Positions 1-11,279 of a stretch of DNA of 64,000 bases are shown here, piece by piece. Position 1 is the stretch's first letter, and every line of letters begins with the position of its first letter. Origin of the DNA: Rapana venosa (lineage: Eukaryota > Mollusca > Gastropoda > Neogastropoda > Muricidae); contig CM054141.1 in NCBI GenBank assembly GCA_028751875.1, positions 71,554,852 to 71,618,851 of the forward strand, in the 5' to 3' direction. Made by a program: the position numbers and the translations under genes. A model generated the notes under the pieces. That model was not told where the DNA came from, made no database searches, and worked only from the letters and a program-made list of their open reading frames with translations.

Positions 1-459
1 TGCCATTATAGCCACACAACACTCCTGACTGACTGCAGCGGAGTCAAAGTGCCATTATAGCCACATAACACTCCTGACTGACTGCAATAGAGTGAAAGTG
101 CCATTATAGCCACACAACACTCATGACTAACTGCAATAGAGTCAAAGTGCCATTATAGCCACATAACACTCCTGACTGACTGCAGCAGAGTGAATGTGCC
201 ATCATAGCCACATAACACTCCTGACTGACTGCAATAGAGTGAAAGTGCCATTATAGCCACACAACACTCCTGACTGACTGCAGCGGAGTGAATGTGCCAT
301 TATAGCCACACAACAATCCTGACTGACTGCAGCGGAGTGAAAGTGCCATTATAGCCACATAACACTCCTGACTGACTGCAGCGGAGTGAATGTGCCATTA
401 TAGCCGCATAACACTCCTGACTGACTGCAGCGGAGTGAAAGTGCCATTATAGCCACATA
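1..459. repeat. 49-bp tandem array, cut by window edge
   Basis: About nine near-identical units of 49 bp, each starting GCCATTATAGCCACA and containing CTGACTGACTGCA. Units differ by a few substitutions such as CAGCGGAG versus CAATAGAG. The array is already running at base 1, so its true length is unknown. It probably lies in an intron of the gene whose last exon is at 2029. Confidence 0.9.
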
Positions 460-523
460 ACACTCTGGGGTAGGTCTCTGAAAGGTACAGCTCAGAATAT
501 GGGCAAGTGAAGTTCTGTGCACT

Positions 524-524
<1 letters not shown>

Positions 525-554
<30 letters not shown>

Positions 555-579
555 AAGAAGAAGAAGAAGAAGAAGAAGA
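525..579. repeat. (AAG)n microsatellite
   Basis: About 18 uninterrupted AAG triplets. They follow a short unique segment and could be the 3' tail of a degraded retroelement. Confidence 0.9.
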
Positions 580-654
580 CATGGAATTTTTTTTATAGTG
601 ATGAATCGTCTAAAGTAGTATTCTGTAGAAAGCACTAGGTAATTCGCTAAAGAC

Positions 655-2018
655 TATAGGTGTGGTGTCATTTTAAATATTATAGCTATGCTGTTAGTTT
701 AAATACTATAGCTGTGATGTTAGTTTGAATACTATAGCTGTGATGTTAGTTTAAATACTATAGCTATTGTCTTAAAGACTATAGCTGTGGTAAAAGGCAA
801 AGGTAAAGGAGTCCCATAACCTATAAGGTCGTAGGGGAGCGAGGCGTCAGAGACCTCACTTCTCTAGGGCCAGCATATTACGGGCGGCGCCCATCTCCTC
901 TCCCTCGCTGCTTTACCTTCCCTGACCCTAAAGAGGGCAGGTACCCATTTACAGCTGGGTGAACTGGGGGAACTGTACTGAAGCCAAGGCGCGCAAACGG
1001 TCACCCATCCAAGTGGTAACCACGCTCGTGACGTTAGTTTAAAGACTATAGCTATAGCTATGATGTTAGTTTAAAGACTATAGCTATAGCTATGATGTTA
1101 GTTTAAAGACTATAGCTATAGCTAAGATGTTAGTATAAAGACTATAGCTATAGCTAGGATGTTAGTTTAAAGACTATGGCTGTGATGTTAGTTTACAGAC
1201 TACAGCTGTGATGTTAATTTACAGACTACAGCTGTGATGTTAATTTACAGACTACAGCTGTGATGTCAGTTTACAGACTACAGCTGTTATGTTAGTTTAC
1301 AGACTATAGCTGTGATGTCAGTTTACAGACTACAGCTGTGACGTTAGTTTACATGCTATAGCTGTGATGTCAGTTTACAGACTACAGCTGTGATGTTAGT
1401 TTACATGCTATAGCTGTGATGTTAGTTTACAGACAATAGCTGTGGTGTTAGTTTACAGACTATAGCTGTGATGTTAGTTTACAGACTATAGCTGTGATGT
1501 CAGTTTACAGACTATAGCTGTGATGTTAGTTTACAGACTACAGCTGTGACGTTAGTTTACAGACTATAGCTGTGACGTTAGTTTACAGACTATAGCTGTG
1601 ATGTTAGTTTACAGACTACAGCTGTGACGTTAGTTTACAGACTATAGCTGTGACGTTAGTTTACAGACTATAGCTGTGACGTTAGTTTACAGACTATAGC
1701 TGCGACGTTAGTTTACAGACTAGAGCTGTGACGTTAGTTTACAGACTATAGCTGTGACGTTAGTTTACAGACTATAGCTGTGACGTTAGTTTACAGACTA
1801 GAGCTGTGACGTTAGTTTACAGACTAGAGCTGTGACGTTAGTTTACAGACTAGAGCTGTGACGTTAGTTTACCGCTATAACTGTGACGTTAGTTTACAGA
1901 CTAGAGCTGTGTCGTTAGTTTACAGACTAGAGCTGTGACGTTAGTTTACAGACTAGAGCTGTGACGTTAGTTTACAGACTATAGCTGTGACGTTAGTTTA
2001 CAGACTAGAGCTGTGACC
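655..2018. repeat. 26/32-bp CTATAG satellite, split by a SINE
   Basis: Two blocks (about 655-788 and 1028-2018) of units reading GTTAGTTTACAGACTATAGC then TGTGAC (26 bp), with a 32-bp variant in which the palindromic core TATAGC is doubled. The blocks are separated by a SINE at 789-1029. The array runs to within about 10 bp of the splice acceptor at 2028, and each unit carries an acceptor-like GTTTACAG. Confidence 0.9.
789..1029 (-). mobile_element. 5S-containing SINE, 5'-truncated copy
   Basis: The reverse complement matches the complete SINE at 36507-36805 over most of its length: the 5S rRNA-like stretch TTGGATGGGTGACCG, the GGCTTCAGTACAGTTCCCCC region and the CTTATAGGTTATGGGACTCC 3' part. 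The tRNA-like head and the first part of the 5S-like segment are missing, a usual 5' truncation. It has landed inside the CTATAG satellite, so it is younger than at least part of that array. Confidence 0.85.
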
Positions 2019-2028
2019 TGGTTTGTAG

Positions 2029-2202
2029 GTGGACTCCTTGCTGGACTTCGACTACCCCCCATCAAAGCAAGCGTTGGGAGACCCTGACGGGGCGGAGAGC
2101 GGCGTGCTGCTGGAGATGGAGGGCTCTATACCCGTCTACAGCGAGGCTGGCGACACCCCGGAACCTACCCGCATGACCCCCATGAACAGCGGCAAGCGTT
2201 AA
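2029..2202 (+). CDS. Last coding exon of an unidentified gene
   Basis: An acceptor (CTGGTTTGTAG) is followed by an open frame of 57 codons ending in TAA at 2200-2202. The peptide begins VDSLLDFDYPPSKQALG and ends TPMNSGKR. It is acidic and Pro/Ser/Thr-rich, with a tyrosine in a SIPVYSE context, so it looks like a disordered cytoplasmic tail; that is inference. GC content rises sharply compared with the flanking AT-rich repeats, as expected for coding DNA. The other two frames contain stops. The phase at the exon start is assumed to be 0. I do not recognise the family, and the rest of the gene is outside the window or hidden in the repeats to the left. The array immediately upstream leaves a weak polypyrimidine tract. 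Confidence 0.65.
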   Translation: MDSLLDFDYPPSKQALGDPDGAESGVLLEMEGSIPVYSEAGDTPEPTRMTPMNSGKR

Positions 2203-4189
2203 GGCTTCGTCAGTTAAGCATGCAGTCTCCCAGCTCGCTGAAGTTGTTGTTCCACACTGTTGGCTCATGCACGAAGTCTTTTTGTCTTGTTGTTGCTTAG
2301 TGGGCTGCTGGAATCGTATGATGGATGAATAATGTTGGAAGCCATAACAACTAACCTGTAATCTTTAATGTGCCTTGTCTGTTCTGGGTTCTGCTCAAAT
2401 CGTTCTTATTAATTTTGTTATACGTGGTGGAAAGTTTGTAGGCCAAAGAGACGCTGAAGCTGTTAACCAAAATCATTCAGAAAAGGATTATCATACTCTA
2501 CTAATGCAAGCAGGAAAATACCTTCCAGCAGTTTTGTCATCATTCTCATCAAAGATGGTCTTCATTTCACTTCTCAGCTCTGAAATCAGACAAAATTAAA
2601 GCTGTTACATTGAAGAGGGTTTTTCTTCTTCTTTTAGTCCTCATACTGATTCCTAGGCAAGATTATTAACATGAAATAAATTCGTCCATTTCCATTGCCG
2701 TTACTTATTCCTCATGATGTGTTTAATGTTTAATGTTAATGCATTTCCTGTCAGGCTAAATCTGTCAGATGTCTGAATAGACCAGCTAGAGGACAGAAGT
2801 GTCATCCATGATGGTTGTTCTCACCTCTGAGGCTTCTATGCCCTCACACCACTTGCTTTCAACCAGAACGTAACAGGCCGTGTTGTTCTGTAAAGCATTG
2901 TCTTTCCCATGTCGGTATTATGAACTTCACTCATCTGACAGGACGGTGACGGTGATGCAGTTGCTGATATTGGTTTGTGTTCGTTGTTTCGTTTCTTTTC
3001 TGTTTTATTATCATCTCGGCATTTCCCAGCCTGGATTAAATAGTCGCTGCTTGTTGTGTGCGTGAGAATATTTCCTGATGAAAAGTATTCTGTGATATTG
3101 GACTGAAATGAGCTGGATTGTCAGCAGAAAGAGCACATTGATTGTCCATTGTTTCACTTGATCTACACAACTTTGTATGCTGGTTGCTTGCGTTGCATTG
3201 TGTTCCCTGTTTTGGGTTGTTACCCAATATTGTTGAGGGTTGTCTCTTTATTTCAAAGAGTGGATCTGGGTGAAAAAGCTTCATTGCATGCTTGCCTCTC
3301 CTATACATTTTGCTGTGAATGTTGCTTTTGCCTGTTAGATGTATACTGCTGTACAGTCATTTATGAATATGCTATTGATGTTCAGCACTGTGTTGGAGAT
3401 ACACATAAGTAAAAGATGGAACGAATTCCTGATTTTACCCTTCAGTTATAATATGTATCATCCACATCCTACCTTCACCATGTTTGGCAATTCATGCACA
3501 GCGCCCAGGGGCAGTAACTGCACGTTACTGAGAGTTAAAAACATTTCTTTGTTGTCGTTTTTCCCTACTGTTATGAAAGCTTAACTATGTCCAACTTCAG
3601 ATGTTTATATTGCATTTGGAAACTCCCAAACTCAGTAGATTATTTCCTGCTAGTATTTTCTGTGTTCATTCTTATTCATGTTTTTATTTCAGCTAACTTC
3701 AGATTTAAGTATTGCATTTTTTAATTCTATGCATTGAAGTGTTCATTTCTTGCTTTGTAAATGGAAAACATTTGTCTCCCTTTCTAGATAGGCTTTTTCT
3801 TTGTCCTGAATTGTTCCATGATTATTCAGACTGTAGGCTTTTCAGCCTCCATAAATTTTCCAGTGACTATACATTCTGTAGGCTTTTCTCTAAATTTTCC
3901 CCATGATTATACAATCTATGTGCTTTTCATTTTTCCTCCACTTTCCCATGATTATGCAATCTGTCTGCATCATTTTTCTGGTGAAAGTTTGTAAATGCAC
4001 GGTCATCATCATCCAAAACTGCACACCAAACGTGTGATCCAATAAAAGATTGTGACTCGAAAGGTGAGTGGATTTGCTGTTGACAATCACTTCCTGATGG
4101 TTACCTGGTGGCTCCTGAAAGAACAGTCTTTGTGGTTGTTGTAGTTATTGTTGTTGCTGAGGTCTTTGCTTTTCAAAAGTAGACAACTC
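2203..4189 (+). other. Probable 3' UTR and following intergenic DNA
   Basis: AT-rich, non-repetitive sequence directly after the terminal exon. Short ORFs of 60-90 codons occur on both strands but have no recognisable domain, no codon bias and no splice context, so I see no gene here. Confidence 0.4.
2675..2680 (+). terminator. Candidate poly(A) signal of the left-hand gene
   Basis: AATAAA about 470 bp after the stop at 2202. A second candidate, AATAAA at 4041-4046, is followed by a T/G-containing stretch. Either could end the 3' UTR. Confidence 0.35.
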
Positions 4190-4525
4190 CCCCGTGGGGC
4201 TGCCGGGGACCTATCAGTATAAATAGCATCCCCACATTCTGGAAATTCTGTGCTAGAAATTTCCTCTTCTCTATCACTCTCTTTGTTTCTGCCTTGTTCT
4301 TTTTCTTCCTGTCACCTCCTTCTTGTCTATTTTCTGACTTCTTGGTCCATTCTCCTGCCTTTTTTCCAGAAAGACTCAAAAGATAACAATTCTCTCTAGT
4401 GCCGAAATCGGATGTGCTGGGCCTGACTTGTCAGGCGCTTAACGGCAGCGCGACGCATTTTCGCTCATATAAGACAACAATAGTTACTGTCTGAGCGTTC
4501 ACGACGACGAAGAAGAAAAGAAGAC
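4190..4525 (+). mobile_element. Dispersed repeat family A, copy 1
   Basis: One of four related copies (also 54535-54780 and 56795-56960 on plus, 58370-58685 on minus). Shared landmarks are CATCCCCACATTCTGGAAAT, TCTTGTCTATTTTC, ATGTGCTGGGCCTGACTTGT and TGTCTGAGCG, ending in an AAGAAG-type tail. The conserved block order and simple tail fit a short retroposon, but no RNA polymerase III box or coding domain was recognised. Confidence 0.65.
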
Positions 4526-4757
4526 AACTCAAATGTTTGAACAGAAACTTTCCAACTGCTATGGTAAACTAGCATAGAAAGTGTATGCAGAATATATGAA
4601 ACAAATAACTAAGAAATGACCCGGAAAAGGCTTGGAAACCTGCCTGCTTTCTTCACTGCAAATCAGAAACACCGCACTGACAATAGGCAGAAGACCAGCC
4701 ACAAGTTCTTCAGTTTAATTTACAGCTTCCACCCCATCGTTCAGTGGAGGGCATGGG

Positions 4758-4784
4758 GAGAGAGAGAGAGAGAGAGAGAGGAGA

Positions 4785-4829
<45 letters not shown>
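4758..4829. repeat. (GA)n microsatellite
   Basis: About 70 bp of GA dinucleotides with two short interruptions. Confidence 0.95.
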
Positions 4830-4832
<3 letters not shown>

Positions 4833-5060
4833 GTACTGAAATCTTCAGAACACCTGACCAGAAATGCAGACTTACATGCCTCACTTGTGCTCAGTTCTCT
4901 TCCTAACCATTGTTTGTTACAGTATGTCTTGATGTCAAATAGCGATTGGAATATTTCCCTTCATTATAATGCTATTTGCCAACAGTAGCTCGTGGGGCTG
5001 AATTATCTGCCATTCTACTTTTCTTGTTAAGAATGCCACAATCTGCACACATCACCCTTT

Positions 5061-5580
5061 GGAGCACTGCAAACAAAACTGCAGAGGAGCACTGCAAACA
5101 AAACTGCAGAGGAGCACTGCAAACGGGTTGTTGTAGTAATTATTTCTATGAAAGGCAAAGAATTACACAACAAGCCTTTCTTTGCACAATAAACCTTTCT
5201 TTACTCAACGAACCTTTCTTTACATCATAAACTTTTTTTTTACAGGATAAACCTTTCTTAGCCCGCTCTTTTATAAACACAATAAACCTTTCTCTACACT
5301 ACAAACATTCTCTTTCTCTGTTTCTACACAATAAACCTTTCTCTACACTACAAACATTCTCTTTCTCTGTTTCTACACAATAAACCTTTCTTTACACAAT
5401 AAACCTTTCTTCGCACAATATATCATTCTTTACACTATAAACATTCTCTTTTTTTTCTTTTTTACAATAAACCTTTCTTTACACAATAAACTTTTCTTTA
5501 TACAATAAACCATTCTTTGCACTATACACTCTTTTTTACACACTCTTTTTTTACACAATAAACCTTTTTTTACACAGTCC
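5061..5580. repeat. 25-bp triplicate and degenerate ~19-bp tandem repeat
   Basis: Three copies of a 25-bp unit starting GGAGCACTGCAAAC (5061-5124), then about 20 degenerate copies of a unit around ACACAATAAACCTTTCTT (5165-5580). The many AATAAA strings here belong to the repeat and should not be read as poly(A) signals. Confidence 0.85.
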
Positions 5581-5755
5581 TTTCTCAACTGATAATCCAG
5601 GATTGTCCCCACATTTGTTGTTATCGCAGTTATCACTTAATGTTTGGGGTGGTGGTTTTATTAACAGAGATTACCATCCATCAAACAGCTTCTAGGAGCT
5701 GTGCAACACTATAGTGGATGACATGGGAGCATATTGAAAGGCAGTATTCATCATT

Positions 5756-5812
5756 TTGTTGTTGTTGCTGTTGTTGTTGTTGTTGTTGCTGTTGTTGCTG
5801 TTGTTGTTGTTG
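5756..5812. repeat. (TTG)n microsatellite
   Basis: TTG triplets with a few CTG variants. It lies next to a short segment (5820-5865) whose reverse complement resembles the SINE-like piece at 17640-17760 (CTCACCACTGGTGAAC). Confidence 0.9.
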
Positions 5813-5867
5813 GTCGTCCTTCCTTGGCTAGAACTCTTCAAGGTTCACCAGTGGTGAGAACTTGCAT

Positions 5868-6300
5868 ATATCATCATCATCATCATCATCAACCATTACA
5901 CCCAGTGGTGTGTAGGGCAGCAACAAAGCGCTTCCACTCCTGCCTATCCTGGGCCAACCTTGTCACTGATCCCCAAGAGTGCCGCATGGCCTTCATCTCA
6001 CTTTCTACAGTTCTCCTCCACGTTGCTCTTGGTCTTCCTTTCTTTCTCCTTCCTTCTGGGGTCCAGTGCAATGCTGTTCTTGTGATTGACTGTGTGTCTC
6101 TTCGGAGGATGAGCCCAATCCACTTCCACCGTCGTCTGGTGATGATGGTTCCCATGTCTTCTTGCCTGCATCTCCGTAGCAGGTCTTCATTGGAGATCTT
6201 CTCTGGCCAAAAGATCCGGAGAATTCTTCGCAGGCATATGGTGTGGAAGGATCGAAGTTTGCATATATATATGTGACTATTTTTACCCAATGTTGAGGTA
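5868..6300 (-). mobile_element. Non-LTR retrotransposon (LINE) 3' end, RTE-like
   Basis: Minus-strand translation gives a C-terminal LINE region with WKWIGLILRRD, TRTALHWTPEGRRKKGRPR, TWRRTVESEMKAM and AQDRQEWKRFVAAL, which is characteristic of the region after the reverse transcriptase in many RTE-type elements of invertebrates. It ends in a (TGA)n-type tail (ATCATC on plus, 5873-5890), as RTE elements do. The copy is 5'-truncated at about 6300 and lacks the RT catalytic core, so it cannot be active. Confidence 0.85.
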
Positions 6301-6360
6301 CCCACATTCCAAGTTCAGGGAAGTATTGTATCTATAACCCTGCCAAGTTTTATCACAAAG

Positions 6361-6362
<2 letters not shown>

Positions 6363-6410
<48 letters not shown>
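6363..6410. repeat. (CA)n microsatellite
   Basis: About 24 perfect CA dinucleotides. Confidence 0.95.
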
Positions 6411-6411
<1 letters not shown>

Positions 6412-7308
6412 GTGAGCCAAAGATGTTTGCAGATCAAATATAAGAAAGGAAAGAGACCAACCAAAAAAAGTACACTGCAATAGCAGTCCCTGTTTAAAGG
6501 TTTTATTTGAAAGTCAAAATCAAAGTCATGGGTCCAAAATCAAAAGCCATTTTCATGCTTTTCCATGAAGATTGTCATAGACAAATATTTCATTCATTTT
6601 CCAGCATTCACAAAGGAATATCTTTTTTCTTTCAATTCAAAACTGAAACAAAGCTGCAAACGATGTACAGTAAACAAGGATCACGAGAACACTAAACAAA
6701 ATGGCTGCCAACATCTCGGATATCTCAACCGGTATGTTGCTCAAGATTCATGCCAGCAGATAACAGGGCAAAATGAAACAGAGCATAAAGAGTGTATGCA
6801 TAAACAAGAGAAAAGAGATTTTACCTACTGAAAACATTTCATCCGTTGTAAGCAAAGAAAAAAAGGACGAAAAAAATTAACAGCAAAATATTACCACTAG
6901 TAGAACGAGAGAGAAGACCTCAGTAGCATTCACTTAGAACTATGTATCAGAACCCTCTGAACATTAACGTAGGGACAAAACACCTGAGACAACAAACAAC
7001 GTGACTATGGAGACCTCTAGGTCTACACGGAATTCATAAGGCAACAGTGAGGGGGGAAGAGAGAAGGTGGGAGGGAAGACAAAATCAAATCTATCTGACT
7101 GACAGTTTACTTTTTTTTTCCCCATAAGAATTAGAGGCTTTGCTCTTATTAGAGTAAAACACACCCACAAAAACAAAAACAAATCTTTAGTGTGTTCCTC
7201 CTTATCTGTGAGTTCTATGCATTGATATTTAACAAAGCCCTTTACTGACCAGTGTCACTGAGAGGAAAAACTTATGAATATCTGTCATTTGGCATGATTT
7301 CCATCAAT
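6411..7308. other. No gene seen; possible distal 3' UTR of AMDHD2
   Basis: AT-rich unique DNA. On the minus strand an AATAAA (plus TTTATT at 6502-6507) could end a long AMDHD2 3' UTR, about 6 kb after its stop. This is weak inference, because several mobile elements lie between. Confidence 0.2.
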
Positions 7309-7680
7309 TCTTCTTCTTCTTCCTTTTTTGTCATGTTTCTCCCAGGGGAGGTTTGACATTGATGAGCCTTCTCCATCTCTCTCTGTTTTGAGCCTCCTGC
7401 TTATTTATGCCCCTTTCTCTAAGATCATCTGCAAAACAGGCAGCCCAGGTTTTGCTAGGTCTTTCCTTTGGTCTCCCCCCACCCACTACGAAGTTCATTG
7501 CTCTTCCCATGATGTGGTTGTCTGCTTTCCGTTGAACGTGCCCAAACCAGCGCAGTCTATTGGTACCAGCTACACACTTCAGATCATCAACCCTGCACAT
7601 TCTCCATAGTTCTTCATTCGTGATCCTGTCTTCCCATTTGATCTTTGTCATGTAGTGTAGCATTCGGTTTTCACAGCTCT
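7309..7680 (-). mobile_element. LINE 3' end with (GAA)n tail
   Basis: Minus-strand translation shows the post-RT segment of a LINE: KWEDRITNEELWRMCRVDDL, RLRWFGHVQRK, GGGRPKERPSKTWAACFADD and NRERWRRLI. A GAA-rich tail (plus TTCTTCTTCTTC at 7309-7324) marks the 3' end. The copy is 5'-truncated near 7680. It belongs to a different family from the fragment at 5868-6300, because both the peptide and the tail differ. Confidence 0.85.
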
Positions 7681-10600
7681 ACAACAAACATTTGACGGTT
7701 TCCATCAATTCACAAGGCAAAAATAATGCTGACTGTCTGAACCAGCAGAAATATATCTCCTTCCCCCCCTCCCCCCCATGATGGACATTCTGTCAAGCGT
7801 CCAATCTGTCTGACAGATTCCATCTATGCACAGAACTACCATTCCCATGTAAGAGTCAGTCAGCTTTTTACATTGTGAAAAGTATTACCAAAACCATATT
7901 TATTACTTACTGTCAGCTGCACCCACAAAATGTACAACTAACAAATAAGTCCTCTTACAAATAACAGACATTCGTGAGCATTTTCTGCCCCATCACCAAG
8001 TTTACCTTTTGAAAATTGTAAATGTGTACATGGTCCACACAGCAAAAAATATTCAAGGGTAGTCATACTGAAATAGTTCAGCAAACATCTCAACAGACTG
8101 GGTAGAAAAAGAAAAAAAAACTACACACGCACACACACACACACACACGAACAGAATGGATCATATATGGCACATGCAAACTTAACGCATTAAACTTCAC
8201 GCTGGCAGTGCCTCAAAACACACACATGCAAGAATTTGCCATTGTCATTGTCACTGTCACTGTCACATGCAGGCACACGGAGCTGGACTAGAGCCAATCA
8301 CTGACGGGCACTGGACTGTGGGGTGAGGGGCGGAGGGGGAAGAACATACTGACCTCCATCTAAACAACACAATTGTACAGCATAACAGTCTTAAGATGGT
8401 AGGAGGCAGCATGATACATCCTGCTGCCCAAAGACTGACAGTGTCCGGGATCACTACGTCCTTTCAACACTGAAAAATCGGGGAGTGCAGAGTCCGGTGG
8501 CCATTTTTCAGAGAATCAAAAATGAAAAGCAGGTCTTAGCTTACAGGCCCCTACAACGACAACAAAAATTAACTGACAACCTACCACTGCCAAATCCTGT
8601 AAAGCACAAAATGCCCATAGAACCAATTGGAGCTGTACACATCTACAGACTGCTGACTCTTAGGATTGACACCATAAGCCAGGGTATGGCTGGGGTGGTG
8701 AGGCCAGAATGAGTGGTGTGGGAACAGTGCAACAGAAATGTCACCAAAGATAATGTATTCACACTTACCCTCCCTCCCCCTCCAAAACAACATAATGAGT
8801 TTCACAATTTCATATATCTTATTCCTTGCAGCCGAAATTAAATCAGAGAAATCTACCCACACAAAAAAAATAACAAGCAAACACACTATTTTAGGACAAA
8901 ATTGAAACCGCCTTCATCAAATGAGTTGTGTGCACCTTCATGCCCTGAGACAGTGAACAGCTCAGTGCACAGTCTACCAGCCAGAGAAAGGAGTCAGCCA
9001 ATAATCCGCTGGAGCTAAACACAACATTATGTCCTGCAATACAGTACAAACCGCTTCAGAGTGAAGAACAAAATATCTCTTTGGCAATCGCGCACATATA
9101 CACAACACAACAAATAACAATCCGTTAGAGCGTTAAGACTGGACATACATGAACCAGTCATCATGAGCAGTGTGTTGCGACACAAAACAGTGTACAACTG
9201 GCAACAACTGCCTGGAGCACAGAACACCTGTCATACAACATCTGTTATGTTACACAGGCTGAGAAGACACAGACCCAGATCTAGCAGTTGTCAACAGCAA
9301 TGCAAAATAACGTATTTCAAAAAGGGAAGGGGGGGGAGGGAGGGAACATGGCACTTTCAAACAGATAAAACGATGAATCTAACACTAACTTTTCTCATGT
9401 AAAAAACAAACAAAAAACAACAACAAAAGCAACAACTGAAAACCCTTTCTCCTGTCCTGTCCCTGTTTCCCTCACTGCACTCTTGGCAGCAATAAAACGT
9501 GGCCCCCACAAGATGCCCCATGGAACCATGCAGCAATCACACTACACTACAGCAATTGTTCAGCTCACCATTTTTTGGTCTTTTTTTTTGTTTTAATGAA
9601 TACTGCTCTTATCTCGACCCTTTCTCCATTCCTAAACAAACAACAACAACAAATACCCACAAAAACAAGAAAACCAAAGTTACATAGGTAGGTTATGTAG
9701 TTCTTCAGGTGACATAACACACAGTATACATGCGCTGGTAAATTTGGTCAATGACTCCAAATGATTAAAAAAAATAAAAAAATAATAATAATAAAAAAAA
9801 GATTCCAAGCATGATAACACTGGTTTCACCATGCCCATTAACAAACTGTTGCCCGCACACTACAGCCTGTGAAAAGCCGGAACAGTGAACAACTTCCCAC
9901 CTTCAGCGTTACTGACACCGCCGGGTGAAGAGCTCCTGGCTGAAGCTGGACAGGCCATGGCAACACACCACAGGGTGACACTGGGAAAACAGCAAGGAAC
10001 ACGGAACACACACACACTGCACACACACACCTCACATCTACAGCCCTGAGAGATTGTCAGCTTTCCAGCGTTGTGAAGGACATCACACAGAGACCTGACA
10101 TCAGTAGTAATCTATGACTGTGGGTGATGAGCTAATGCCTGATGGGTTTATCTCACACTGTTTCTCTCCTGTGTTTGAAGCAGTCTGTCTGTACATTCTT
10201 TTAGCTACAGTGAACTGATAATTGTGGAAGCCATTAGTTCACAAACTGATTAGTCCACCGTGTTATCCATCATTATAAAAAATAAATTGATTTTTTTTAA
10301 AACAAGCAAACAAACAACCAGCCATCTTGGCATATTCCTTCCCAGCTTTTTTGGGGGGGGTTTAATCAGTGCTGCAGAATTTCTCTGGGCTCAGGAAAGA
10401 CGCTGAATTAGGAAAGTAACGTTTGCTGACTGCTCTGTTCCTGCCGCTTCTGGTCTGTAGCAGGAGTGGGACTGTCAGCTGGCACACGTCACATCACAGT
10501 GTCACTGACACAGGCCCATGGACAGTCTGGCAGGACAACAACAGCCAGAGTGCTGGCTCCAGGACAGTCAGGCATTATGCACACTGAGCTGACACCCGTC

Positions 10601-11278
10601 CAAACTAGAATGCTGCACGTCGGTGTGAACACACACTGCCCCCATGATCACCCCGATACACCGCAGCTCAAAGACAGACACTGAATATCACCCTGGTCAT
10701 TCTCATTAGCTATCATGACAAATTCAGCTTTCTTTTTTTAGTTTTGACGCAGCTCCCTGAACGTTCACAAAAGTCACTGAAACAGTTTCTGACAAATGCT
10801 GTGGGCACAAAACTATTCAAAGCATCAAAACTCAGAAGATGGAATGTTTAAGAAAGGCTTACGCTTTTCTATGTACCTTCAGGAAATTGGATTATGCTAC
10901 TAGTAACTAGTATTCATTCTGCCACCAAAAACACAATGAGAACACACTAACTAAACTTCTAAGATCATGAAAGCAGCAATGGCAAAAACATTATGCGTAG
11001 TCAATAAAACAAAGGCAAAGATATTAAGAGCATGCCTAGTTTACACATAAAAATTAGCATGCAAGCATACTATAACATCCCATAAAACCAAACAAACAAG
11101 TTTAAAACACATTTCAAGTTTTATAAAACGGCTTCTACCCACAGTCCTCATTTTCTAAGAAATATATACCAATGAACAACAGTTATAACATGAATAACAA
11201 GGTTTACATTAAAAACTGGCCTAGAAAATATTCATCACATACATGAATAAGATACAGCTTACTTTAAACATGGGCAGA
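7681..11278. other. No gene recognised
   Basis: Mostly unique AT-rich DNA with small CA, GT and TAA repeats (for example 8125-8149 and 9775-9800). The ORFs are short and without recognisable domains. It may belong to the 3' UTR of AMDHD2 (minus strand, stop at 12443) or be intergenic. Confidence 0.4.
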
Positions 11279-11279
11279 G

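Noticed and set aside
4616..4906. ORF with a long Arg-Glu repeat
   Set aside because: Product of the (GA)n microsatellite; no support outside the repeat.
5165..5580. Cluster of AATAAA poly(A) signals
   Set aside because: They are part of a degenerate tandem repeat and do not sit after a coding exon at a sensible distance.
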